Below, in pieces: positions 44,786-55,557 of a stretch of 64,000 nt of DNA. A program made the position numbers and the translations under genes. Origin of the DNA: Perilla frutescens (taxonomy: Eukaryota > Streptophyta > Magnoliopsida > Lamiales > Lamiaceae). A model generated the notes under the pieces. The model did no database searches and was not told the DNA's origin. It saw only the letters and a list, made by a program, of their open reading frames with translations. The stretch lies in contig BRKX01000009.1 in NCBI GenBank assembly GCA_026008535.1, positions 51,457,001-51,521,000 of the forward strand, read 5' to 3'. Each line of letters begins with the position of its first letter. Within the stretch, counting starts at the first letter, position 1.

Positions 44786-46223
44786 TAGTACTTCGATAGT
44801 GGATGTTCTCAACACATGACCGGCAATAAGGAGTTTCTCGAAGAATATACCACTACAAACAAAGGCAAAGTCAGCTACAGAGGAGGAGTTCAAGGAAACA
44901 TTGTCAGAAAAGGTACCTTGAATGTCAAACATTTCCTAAGCTCCAGAATGTCCTACATATTGAGGGATTGACGGCCAATTTGATCAGTATTAGTCAGTTG
45001 TGTGATGATGGTATGCATGTCAAGTTTGATAAAAATACTTGTGAAGTGTTTGACAAACACGACAAATGCATAATGTTTGGTAGTCGTGCATCTGACAATT
45101 GCTACCATGCTGACAAAGATGAAACCTGCGACATGACTGTAAATGATGAAACAAATTTGATTCATCAAAAACTCAGTCATGTGAGCATGGTAAATTTGAA
45201 AAAGTTGATTGTGTTCGATGCTGTTCGTGGCCTACCAAAGCTGAATGTTGATCACGATGTTATATGTGGTGCCTGCCAAAAGAGAAAACAAACCAGAATT
45301 CCTCACAAAAGCCTGGGTAGTTGTCATACAACAAGATGTTTTCAACTCTTACACATGGACATCATGGGACCAATTGATACAAAGAGTATGAGTGGTAAGA
45401 GTTCCATCCTTGTCATTGTTGATAATTTCTCAAGATATACTTAGGTTGCATTTCTGCAGGAAAAATCTGAAATGTTCAAAGTCTTCAAAAGATACTGCCG
45501 TACAATGTGTCTGCAATTTGACACCAACATTGCATGCATAAGAATAGATCATGGAAGAGAATTTGAGAATGTTGCATTCGATGATTTTTGTGAAAGAAAA
45601 GGAATACTCCATGAGTATTCAGCTCCCAAAACTCCAGAACAAAATGGAGTAGTGGAGAGAAAGAATCGAACTCTGCAGAAAATGTCATGTGCAATGTTAC
45701 AGGGCAAAGGGCTTTCAAAGAAACTGTGGGCTGAAGCTGTTAACACAGCTTGTCACATCGGGAACATAGTCTATCTTCGACCAGGAAGAAAGGAGACTCC
45801 GTATGAACTTCTAAGAGAAAAAAGCCAAATCTCAAATATTTTCATGTGTTTGGATGTGTCTGTTACATCCTAAATGACAGAGATCATCTTGGAAAGTTTG
45901 ACTCCAAGAGTGACAAAGGATTGTTCTTGGGATATGCTCAAAACAGCAGAGCATATTGGGTTCTTAATCTAAGAACTAAGGTCGTACAAGAGTCTGTCAA
46001 TATTGTGTTTGATGATCTTGCAGGCCTGGCAACAAGAACTGAGGAAGATGATGTATCATTTCTCCTACACGAACCAAATGTTGCCGAAAAGGAGTCCAGT
46101 AGCACTGACAAAAGTCCTATGAAAAGTCCTGATGTCAAATCCAATGTTTCTTCTCCCTCAGTGAAGGAATCAACATCACCTCAGACACCAGACTCAGACT
46201 CCTCATCTGAAAGCGATGATGAA

Positions 46224-47585
46224 TGGTGCGTCGTTTTTCACCAAAAATAAATGTTCCGACTTTCGTCGGCAAGCCCATACTGCAGAGTACAGTGGCGAGC
46301 AGGATCATCTCCCAAAGGACCGGCGAGAATTATTGTTGACTTTCAGTCTGCGTGCCCAAACTTCCAGAATTGTGTGAATTATATAACAAAATAAATTGAA
46401 GAATTAAATAACCAACTAAAGAAAATAATTATGCAAACGAACTGATCTAAACCAATGACAAAAGGGTATTCCGGATCCAACGAACTCCACTCCACTTATA
46501 ACACCGATCACAGATGCAAGAATTAATTAATCAAACCATGCAAATCAGTTATAGTCACCGAAGACGCTTCTGACATGACCTAATCTCTCCATACTTTTTC
46601 GATAATTAAGAAGACACTTCATTAATTACTTCCCTAATCGACTGACAACTATAAGAGACGCTCTATAAGTTTAATGAGCCGACAGCAATGAGCACGAGAA
46701 AGACCCGATTCTTAACTTACAGACTCTGACGCAGGACTGTAAAATTAACTCTGTTGTTCCCCTAGTTATTTGAGCAACCGTTTTACCACTTATTAAACCT
46801 AAACCACGATTACGTATGGCCGATTTAAATTGGCTAGTAATTAATCACAACCTACCAAATATTTGCAACTATCCGATAGACTTAGAATAATTAACGACCC
46901 GAAATCCAAGAATAACAGATACATGCATCAATTAATTATGAACAAACAATTAGATCTCACAGTTATATAAGCGGAGCTTCGTCGTCGTCACCGGAATACG
47001 AGTAATTTAGCTACGTTGCTGCTAGAATCGAACAACAATAAATCGTGTAATTGCGCGATGATGATATCGAAAAGAAGAAGAAAATAAAACTGGATTAAAG
47101 CTGTTCGTTGCTGTGTTCTCGTCTCTAGCGTGTGTGTTCATAGAAAATAAACTATATACCTAATATATATTTACAATCCATAAAAGATAAAGTTCCAAAT
47201 AGGAAATAACATCATAATCTAGGTAAATCCCATGCAAAATACTTCAAAAGGCGGTGGAGAAGGGTTTCCGCGTCCAGGTTTGCGCGTGGGCCGAGAACTA
47301 GGCTTCAGCAAGCCCAAAACGTGTTCTGAACTGGGCCTCCAGAACCTTGCTTCAATCATCCTGCTGCATGCCCTTGCAACTCGCTCTGCTTGAACTCGAA
47401 CCATGCACTTCTCTTCACTTATATCTTTTCACATCAAAACATGCCTCTTTTCTCCACTTTTACACCACATCCCTACACAACTCAACAACACATCATATAT
47501 CCAAAATACACAAAATAGAGGGCAAATAATACGGAGAAAAGCACCAAAAAGTAGTGATAATAACAAGTAGAATACGTCCTATCAA
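46224..47585 (-). mobile_element. gypsy solo LTR inserted in Sirevirus 2 pol
   Basis: 1362 bp starting TGGTGCGTCG and ending CCTATCA, flanked by the direct repeat ATGAA (46219-46223 and 47586-47590). Inside there is no retrotransposon frame, primer site or second LTR. Its layout resembles the LTR at 15498-16665 read in the same direction, so an Athila/Tat-type LTR in minus orientation. The Sirevirus reading resumes directly after it. Confidence 0.82.
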
Positions 47586-49168
47586 TGAACAACTTCAACT
47601 GGCTCAGTATGAACCAAGACGTGATCCTCCAAGGAAAATCAAAAGAGATCACCTAAATTCCTAAATCATCGGTGATGGATCTCAAGGAGTCAAAACCAGA
47701 AAAAAGAGCTCAGTCGATGTTGCTAATTTGGTCAAACAGGTTTGCATGTCAATAGTTATTAACCTTATGTCCATTTCATGCTTTCTATCGAATATTGAAC
47801 CTAAAAATGTCAAGGAAGCACTAAAAGATGAATTCTGGGTAGAAGCAATGCATGATGAGCTGATTCAGTTTGTTCGAAATAATGTGTCGGAATTGGTTCC
47901 AAGGCCTGAAAATAAAAATGTAATTGGAACCAAATGGATTTTTATGAAACAAGACTGATGAGTCTGGTAATGTGGTCAGAAACAAAGCCATGCTAGTGGC
48001 TCAAGGTTATACACAAGTAGAAGGAATAGACTATGATGAAACATTCACTCATGTTGCTAGAATAGAGTCTATTTATCTCCTATTTGCCATTACTTGCCAC
48101 ATTGGGTTTACGTTGCATCAAATGGATGTCAAAAGCACCTTTCTGAATGGCATTTTGAATGAGGAAGCCTATGTTGAACAACCAAAAGGCTTTGAATGTC
48201 ATGAAAAACTAAACCATGTAATGAAATTACACAAGGCTTTGTATGGGCTTAAACAAGCTCCTACACCTTGGTATGCTCGACTCATGGAGTTCTTAATTGA
48301 CTTTGGATTTTCAAGAGGCGTGGTTGATAAAATATTATTTATTAAAAGGATTCACAAACACATCACTGTTGCACAAATCTACGTTGATGATATTGTGTTT
48401 GGATCCATTTGTTCTAACATCATCAGTGAGTTTATTGATGCAATGTGCAGCACATTTGAGATGAGTATGGTTGGCGAATTGGCCTACTTTCTTGGTCTCC
48501 AAATTAAACAAGATAAAGATGGGATTTTTATATCTCAAAGCAAGTATGCTAAAAATCTGATCAAGCACTTTGGACTTGAGCTGCAAAGCCTATGAAGACG
48601 CCAATAGGATCCTCCGAAAAACTAAAGCAAAGATGATATTGGAGTCAATGTTGACCCAACTATGTATAGAGGAATGATTGGAAGCTTGCTTTACTTAACT
48701 GCCAGCAGACTCGATATCATGTTCAGTGTTGGTATATGTGCAAGATATCAAGCTCAACCCAAGGAGTCTCACTTGAAGGCTGTCAAAAGAATAATCCGAT
48801 ATGTCACTGGTACAGTCGACTTTGGAATCAGGTATTGCAAAGAAACCAACACCAGCCTCATTGGATACAGTGATTCAGACTAGGCAGGTGATGTTGATGA
48901 TAGGAAGAGCACAAGCGGAGGTTGCTTCTTTTTGGGGAGTAATATGGTTTCTTGGTCAAGTAAGAAATAAAATTACATCTCCTTGTCAACAGCTGAATCC
49001 GAATATGTTGCAGCTGTTAGTTGTTGTGCTCAGTTGGTGTGGCTGAACCAAATGATGAAGAACTATGGCATGACAAATTCATCACTTACCTTGCTATGTG
49101 ATAATGCCAGTGCTATTGAAATTTCTAAGAACCATGTTCAACATTCACGCACTAAGCATATCGACATT

Positions 49169-50419
49169 CAGGGCCGTCTAAAAGGGTGTGCAAGGTGTGC
49201 TTTCGCACAGGGCCTCACAATTTTTGGGGCCTAAAAAAAATCTATTTAATATACTTATTAAAAAAATTATCTCTATTCTCTTCTAATACCTAATACAAAT
49301 ATTGGAATTTTCAAGTTTCAATTTCCAATACAAATATTATTCCTCTTCAATTTTCCAACTTTTCATCTTCATTCATAATTATTCTCTTTTAATTACCGTT
49401 GAATTTTTTTTCAATAAAAGAGCGTCTTATCTTTTTTATGAGATACTCATAATCTCATTCTCATATCAAACTGCGCCTGCAATATAAATATATAATTCTA
49501 CTGTCTATAGACTAAAAAACAAAACCCTCACCCAGTAAAACCAAATTTTACACTTGATCCAACCATTTTGGACCAAAATCTTTGTAGTCTGTACGATTTG
49601 AATATTTGATGATTTGCCCAATTAGAATTTTGATCTAATCCTCTGATGACGCCAACACCGGTTTTGAGGAATCATTTAGAGTTCATTATTTTCTTTATAT
49701 TGTTGATCAATCAATATCTTCTCTTAAAAACAGGTTTGAGCAATTTCACAATTATGAAAAAATAATTTTGGTTTTTTGTTTATTTCTAATTAACAAGTTG
49801 CGGTCATTGGATGATATGAGTTTTAAGTCTTGTTGTATTCATTTTAAAAATACACTTACACATAATGAGCACTCTGATATTGATGGGAATAAGTTATTTG
49901 TGGAGTTAACGTTACTTAGAGAAATATTGACTGAAGATAATATAGGACCCTTGATATTTTGAAATTTTTGAAAGGTTTAGATTGTTTTCCTAATACAATT
50001 ATCGCATATAGAATTTTATTGACTATTCATGTTACTGTTGCATCTGCAGAAAGAAGCTTTTCAAAATTGAAGTTATTGAAGTCATATCTACGTTCGACAA
50101 TGTCACAAGAAAGACTTAATGGATTGGCAATGATAGCTATAGAAAATGATACTTTGGAAAAGATTGAATATGAAGATTTAATTGATGAATTTGCTTCAAA
50201 GAGTGCTAGAAGAGTATCACTTTTTATGTAAAATTGTAAAAGACTCATATTTGCTTAAGGTTGTATTGAGAATATTATCAACACTATAAATACAATATTT
50301 TGAATTTTTAGTGTTTCTTACAGTATTACTATAATTATAAAAATTATAATTTTTTTTTAATTTTAGGGCCTAATTTTTATTATTTGCACAGGGCCTATAA
50401 AATCATTAAGACGGCCCTG
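49169..50419 (+). mobile_element. hAT element, internally deleted, inserted in Sirevirus 2 RNase H
   Basis: 1251 bp with ends CAGGGCCGTCTAAAAG and, reversed, CAGGGCCGTCTTAATG. The 8-bp direct repeat TCGACATT lies at 49161-49168 and 50420-50427. Subterminal CACAGGGCCT words occur near both ends. Only the C-terminal end of a transposase is left. Confidence 0.93.
49768..50231 (+). pseudogene. hAT transposase C-terminal remnant
   Basis: Reads NKLFVELTLLREILTEDN, a one-base shift near 49960, then KGLDCFPNTIIAYRILLTIH and VTVASAERSFSKLKLLKSYL to MSQERLNGLAMIAIENDTLE, the hAT dimerisation domain. The BED/TTF zinc finger and the catalytic part are missing, so the element needed enzyme supplied in trans. 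Confidence 0.9.
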
Positions 50420-50580
50420 TCGACATTCAGCATCATTTCATCAGAGACTTGGTGGAAAAGGAGATCATAAACATCAAGTATATATCCACTGAGAATCAAA
50501 CAGCGGATATTTTTACCAAGCCTCTTGATTTTGAGAGATTTTCTGCCTTGAGAAAGTCTCTTGGAATGTGTTCTATTTAG

Positions 50581-51259
50581 AATGTTCTATCTCTTTACTG
50601 ATGTTGAACTCAGTGTGTGTTAGTTTTTCTATCAACATCAGTTGTTTTTTTTTTCTTTAATTATTTCTTTTAAGTATAATTCAAGGTTTACTTAATGAAA
50701 TTATGGTTTATCTGCTCGTAATTTAAAGAAAATCAGCTACTTGAAATTTTGTATCTGTGTTTGTGAATGAAATACCCTTGATTCTATAAAGGTAAATTGT
50801 AGAAAATTGGGTCTATTTCATTCACCGTTCGCCTATATTGTAGCTGATATTGTTTCTAAAGCTGTAGAGAGACCATACACTTCAGAAAATATATGCCTAG
50901 AATTATATTTTTTTGGGTGTGGTTTTCGTTCTTTAGTTTATTTAGGTATATATATATTTAAAAAAGAAAAAAATAGAAAATATTTTGGGGCCCATAAAGA
51001 TACACTTTTTTGGATTTTTGTTATAAGTACTCGAATTGATAAGGTGTATCCCTATCCACTAGTTCCCGATTATTTAAATATTTTTTAAGCAAAAAGTAGG
51101 TGATGTGATAATTGGGCAGTTTCAATTTTTGAGGGTGAGAGTGTATATCAACTCTTTTTGGTATCCTTGTGTTTATTATTTCTCTCACTCTCTCCTTCTC
51201 GAAATCTTTTCGTCTCCCACTCTTGTTTTTCTTTTTGTCAAATCTTTTTCAGTTCATCA
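50581..51259 (+). other. pol-ORF3 spacer of Sirevirus 2
   Basis: No recognisable coding. It ends in a CT-rich leader (~51170-51245) like that before ORF3 of Sirevirus 1. Confidence 0.5.
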
Positions 51260-53228
51260 ATGGTGGATCCCAAAGATTTATCTGCAATGTATGAGGTGAT
51301 GAAGTAGTTGTTCGAGAAAATGATGGGCACTCCATCCTCTGTCTCTGGTCCTGCTGGAACATCAGCTATCACTCTTTCCGCCACATCCACTCCCGCAGTC
51401 ACTGCAACAGCCGAACTCACTCCAGAAGGACCCAAATCAGAGTCCGAAAAACCCTCCTCTCCTCTGACTAAACATGAAGATGCTACCATGGAGGAAGCCG
51501 AAGCTCCCATCTCTACACTGGTGCTAAACCCCACTCCGCTCCAGCAAGTTAGTCTAGGAGAAGAAAAAAACCCTATTGATCCAGATCTAGGGTTACACAC
51601 TAGAGCTTTAGCCGAGAAGAAGAAAAGTTTCCCTACCTGCAAGTCTAAATGACTTCATGGCCAACAAGGGTCTATCAAGAAAGAGGCCGGTGAGGGTTCG
51701 AGCAAAAAGGCAAGGAGAAATCTGAAGATGGGGGAGAAACCAACAAGGTCACTGAAGGATGAGTCTGATGAAGAAGAGAATCCCCTTGAAATTTCTCCAG
51801 ATAAAGTTGTTGGTGATATGAAAGTCGATGTTGAACAGCAAAAGAAGCCTATCTCTGCCATGCCAGAAGCCGATGTTCTTGAAAAACCTGCATCTTCAGG
51901 ACAAACATCAAAAGGGAAAGGGAAAAAGGGGCGTTGTATCTGGCCCTAAAAAGAAAGGTTCTTCCCATGCATCCTCACAAGAGATGGTCTCATCCGGCAC
52001 AGCCAAGGAGATAGTCTCTCCATCCCCCACTCATTCACCCGATGTCAAAGATGATGCTGATTCTGGTTATTCTAAACCAGTCTATCCTTCAAGTTCCCCT
52101 CATGATGTTTTGTCTGCTTTCAGTAAGACATTCTACTCTCAACATGCTAAATCCCTTCATAAAACTATTGTTCTTCGCCCCACGCGTGTCGAAAAACAAA
52201 TAGATGTGCTTAGCTTTAAAAGGTATGGGATGGATGTTTTCTTGAAAGAGAGGGGTCTCTGGAAATCTTTCACTGCATTGTCTTCTTTTGAGCCTGATGT
52301 TGTTGCTGAATTTTATGCTAATGTGTCTCCTGAGATGGGTGATAAGTCTAAGAGCAAATATGGGGATGTTTATATGAGAGATAAGATTCATCTATTTAAC
52401 CCCATGCTGATCAACAAGTCTTTAGGTCTGGGCAATGATTCTGATGTTGTTAGCCTGGATATTAATGATGATGTTGTGTCGACTGTGACTGGTGGTTTGG
52501 TGTCGAAGTGGACAAACAAAATTTTCACTTCAAAACTCACCTTCGTTTACACCGTTTTACACAAATTAATTGTGTATAATTGGTTACCTACCACTAACTC
52601 TTTATTCCTGACTATTGATCAAGCTATGTTGCTATTCAAGCTTGGAACCAAAATCCTCTTTAATCTCGGAGAATACATTTTTGATTGCATGTTGAAGTCG
52701 GCTGCAAAGACAAACACCACCAGCATATTGCCATTTCCTTGCCTCATCTATGTCATCCTAGTTGAACAGGGTGTGAAGCCAAACAAGAAAAAGATAGTTA
52801 TTGAAACCTTAACTATCTCAATCATCAAGCCTAAAAAGAATGAAGATCGTGTGATTGATTTTCCTTATATCTTTGGTCGAAGTTCAACGGCTGCATCAAG
52901 GGATGTCGGGCAAGATATTGCTGTAGATAGTGCTCTCTCCCCTTCTCTTTCAGAAAGTGATATAGCAAGTGCTTTCTCACACTTGGTGACTGTGTCTGTG
53001 CAGATCTTAAACTCTTATATCTTACAGATGGATTCGTTGATTCATCAAAGCAAAGTTCTCACAAATGCCACGGTTGAGCTTCGTCAAAGTCTTCGAGGAA
53101 CTCTTTCTACAAAAAAAGAGAGAGTAGCCGCCGCTGCTAGTGATGGTGGTGCTGGAGATGGTGTCAATGTTGAAGGGGAGAAGGCTGGAAAGTCCGTGGC
53201 CAAGGCAAAGGGGAAGAAGAAAATTTGA
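51260..53228 (+). pseudogene. Sirevirus 2 accessory ORF3, mostly open
   Basis: Starts MVDPKDLSAMYEVM at ATG 51260, with a TAG at ~51306 and frame changes near 51650 and 51930. From there a 466-residue frame runs unbroken to the stop at 53228. Ser/Pro/Lys-rich start, then a domain with FKRYGMDVFLKERGLWKSFT, DVVAEFYANVSPEMGDKSKS and YNWLPTTNSLFLTIDQAMLL, a C-terminal helical part, and a Lys-rich tail ending KAKGKKKI. It is collinear with ORF3 of Sirevirus 1 (WLPT, EFYAN/RHFYAN, DQG/EQG blocks). No membrane segment stands out. Function unknown. Confidence 0.72.
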
Positions 53229-53439
53229 AATTTTCTTTGTCAAAAACAATTTCACTTATGTTTATATTTTGTGCTGGACACAAGTTTGTTTTGGATGTGT
53301 TTACATCCTTGTTTATTTTTTGATGTACTGGACACATGTTTATTTTGTTTGTTGGGTATCCTCGTTGGATATCCTTGGATAATTTGATTTTAATCATCAG
53401 TATTAGTTGACGTTTTTACTTTATATATTATGTTTGCAT

Positions 53440-53770
53440 ATTTTAATGTGTGATGTTTTATGTTGAGAGTAATTTCAACATTGATATTCTGTGTTTCACA
53501 TAACTTATAGTATGTGATGTTTTATGTTGGGAATGATCTCAACATTGTGATTGTGTTCGCATGTTTTTAAAATATGTGATGTTTGTTATGTTGAGAATGT
53601 TCTCAACATTAATTCTGTACAGGGGAAAATACCCAACATGTTGTATATTTCTGTACAGGGAAAAATACCCGACATGTTGTATATTTCTGTACAGGGGTAA
53701 ATACCCAACTTATTGTATATTCATGTATATGGGATTATACTCACTAACTTTGTATATTATTTTACAGATA
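53440..53770 (+). repeat. two sets of short tandem repeats in the Sirevirus 2 3' region
   Basis: Set 1: three ~60-base copies (53452, ~53513, ~53573) with 'tgtgatgttttatgtt' and an inverted pair such as GTTGAGAA-TG-TTCTCAAC. Set 2: three ~36-base copies (53613-53720) with 'ctgtacagggg' and 'aaatacccaacatgttgtat'. Confidence 0.7.
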
Positions 53771-53775
53771 ATAAC

Positions 53776-53906
53776 TTAAGGGGGAGCAGACCTAAGGTGG
53801 AGTTTTTAAACTCCAATATTTTTGTCTTCGTATTCCGCTGCGGCTCTAATCATATATATTTTGAGCTTTATGTTTTGTGCAGAAAGGATAAGCTTAAGGG
53901 GGAGAT
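53776..53906 (+). other. polypurine tracts of Sirevirus 2
   Basis: TTAAGGGGGAGCAGA at ~53776 and TTAAGGGGGAGAT at 53894-53906, the second abutting the 3' LTR. Confidence 0.8.
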
Positions 53907-54907
53907 TGTTGAGTATGACGTGTTTCAGATGATGTTATCACCTCGTTGATAACATCACAATCAATATCGTATCTAATGATGTTCCGTCATTCTCGTCACA
54001 TCGAGTATAACACTCGGGATATTAATCTTATTCTTTCCTAGCATTTTGAATTAATTTATTTTAAATTAATCTGAATAAATTATGGTTTTTGTCACATATG
54101 ATTTTCCACGTATTTAGGGATTTATTAGATATTTAATTATGAATTAAATCATGGATACTGTTTGATTTTGACTTGTTCAAAATTTGTTCCGGATTTGTAG
54201 GGGACGTGATGTTCCCACTCTCCATTGGACACTAACCATTGTAGATGAACGTGGGTCGCTGGAGTAACCGCTACTATTGCACGATGTTGAAGAACGTGTG
54301 CCACGCAATGTAGAAGACAGTTATCTCAAATCCACTTCAGTAATGGGTAGTGGAAGGCAATTGATTCAAGTCCAAGTCATCTAGGATCGTGAGGCAACTA
54401 GCAAGACAAGATGGAGGAAGTACTTAAGGTCTCCTTAAACCGTAGAATCATTTATGCAAGCAGGTTATCACCGTAGTTTGTGAGAAGCACTGAATCTTGC
54501 ATCTAGTGTCATCTCTGAAATCCAAAACATCTTCCCCGACATCTGTTTAGCGTCCCAATCAGCTAGAGACTTTCATTCCAGTTGTGTATATAGGTTAAAT
54601 AGTCAACTTAGAGAGTCTAGGATTTAGAGTGACTTGTTGAAATCTATCTATGTGCTTAGATAGGTTTGTTTTGAGAGATTATTCGAGTGAGTGAAGCTAG
54701 GATAGTCCTCTGTATGTTTTATGCAGTGTTGTCAAGGAGTGAACCGAGACAGCTTTAGCATTATTTTTGTTTATCACTTGTGCTAATGAATTTCGTCTTG
54801 AGAAAATCACACACTGTAAGGAGTGTGATTTAAAATTTATTTTGTGCAAAGTTCTATTTACGTTTCCGCTGAATGTTGAAGGCAATGTGGTAACACTAGC
54901 TTCAACA
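53907..54907 (+). repeat. 3' LTR of Sirevirus 2
   Basis: About 1001 bp, TGTTGA to TCAACA. Near its end AAATCACAC (54804-54812) pairs with GTGTGATTT (54823-54831), a 9-bp stem at a place comparable to the stem in Sirevirus 1. Confidence 0.82.
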
Positions 54908-54954
54908 TTTCATTTAGCTTTGCAATTTACATCCGTAATTAACATTGTTTCAGG

Positions 54955-55557
54955 CAACAAATTCTAACACACAGTTCTCTCAATTTTTAGAGATTTTCAA
55001 GAAGGTGCAAATCGGCATTCCTTTGGTGGAGGCGCTGCAGCATATGCGCAAGTATGCAAAGTTCCTCAAGAATGTTGTGTCCAGGAAGAAAAAGATAGAG
55101 GAGTTCGAGACAGTGCATCTTCCAGAAAATTGCAGCTCCATCATTCAAAGAAAGCTTCCAGCTAAGATGAAGGATCCGGAGAGTTTTACACTTCCCATTA
55201 CTATTGGGACAAGTTAGATGGTCGACCACTGTGCGATTTGGGGACGAGCATCAATTTGATGTTGCTTTCATTCTTCAAAAAGCTGAACAGTGGGACATCA
55301 AGCCTACAACCATGTGTTTGTAGATGGCTAACCGATCTGTGGTCTATCCCGAGGGAATTCTGGAGGATGTGTTAATTAAAGTGAAGGATTTCATATTCCC
55401 GGTGAACTTTGTGGTGCTGGACATGGAGGAAGATAAGAGCTTTCCTCTCATCTTAGGACACCCATTTTTATGCACCGGACGTGCCAACATCGACCTAAAC
55501 ACGCGATTCTCACTCTCCATTTTGAAGATGAACAAATATGGTTCTTGTTCAATGTAG
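54955..55557 (+). pseudogene. protease region of the outer gypsy, broken
   Basis: Reads NSNTQFSQFLEIFKKVQIGI, YAKFLKNVVSRKKKIEEFE and SSIIQRKLPAKMKDPESFTL to 55217. Then, shifted, CDLGTSINLM (active-site D-L-G-T-S) and, from 55324, MANRSVVYPEGILEDVLIKV and LVLDMEED-like to LILGHPFL, ending 55557. Homologous block by block to 18146-18757 of the other gypsy. Confidence 0.85.

Larger units (their letters stand above)
44786..50580 (+). pseudogene. Pol of Sirevirus 2, broken by stops, a solo LTR and a hAT
   Basis: Protease YFDSGCSQHMTG follows a TAG (44786-44788) that stands for Trp. Integrase parts: LTANLISISQLCDD, CGACQKRKQ, LHMDIMGP, RIDHGREFEN and TPEQNGVVERKNRTLQ; TAG at 45442-45444 again replaces Trp (SRYTW). 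A shift near 45830 leads to FGCVCYILNDRDHL. The gene is cut at 46223 by the solo LTR and resumes at 47591. RT: GTKWIF, a shift, then LVAQGYTQVEGIDYDETF and YVDDIVFGS. RNase H: IGYSDSD, TAG for Trp at 48881, TAA for Gln at 48968, STAESEYVAA, LCDNASAIEIS; the hAT lies in KHID-IQHHF; the gene ends FERFSALRKSLGMCS at ~50580. Non-functional. Confidence 0.9.
42225..54907 (+). mobile_element. second Sirevirus-type copia element, decayed, nested in the gypsy
   Basis: LTRs begin TGTTGAGTATGACG at 42225 and 53907. They differ at roughly 6% over the first third, so this copy is older than Sirevirus 1. Internal order: gag, pol, third ORF, GGGGGAG tracts. Gag-pol has many stops and shifts and carries two later insertions (46224-47585, 49169-50419). 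The left LTR loses homology at 43199, so its last bases and the primer site are gone. The right end is set at TTCAACA (54907), inverted to TGTTGA; ~45 bases that are not clearly gypsy lie between there and the resumed gypsy frame, so the end could be as far as ~54955. Confidence 0.9.

Noticed and set aside
54908..54955. Alternative 3' end of the Sirevirus 2 LTR at CAGGCAACA
   Set aside because: TTCAACA at 54907 is the inverted match to the TGTTGA start; but since no TSD fits either end this remains open.
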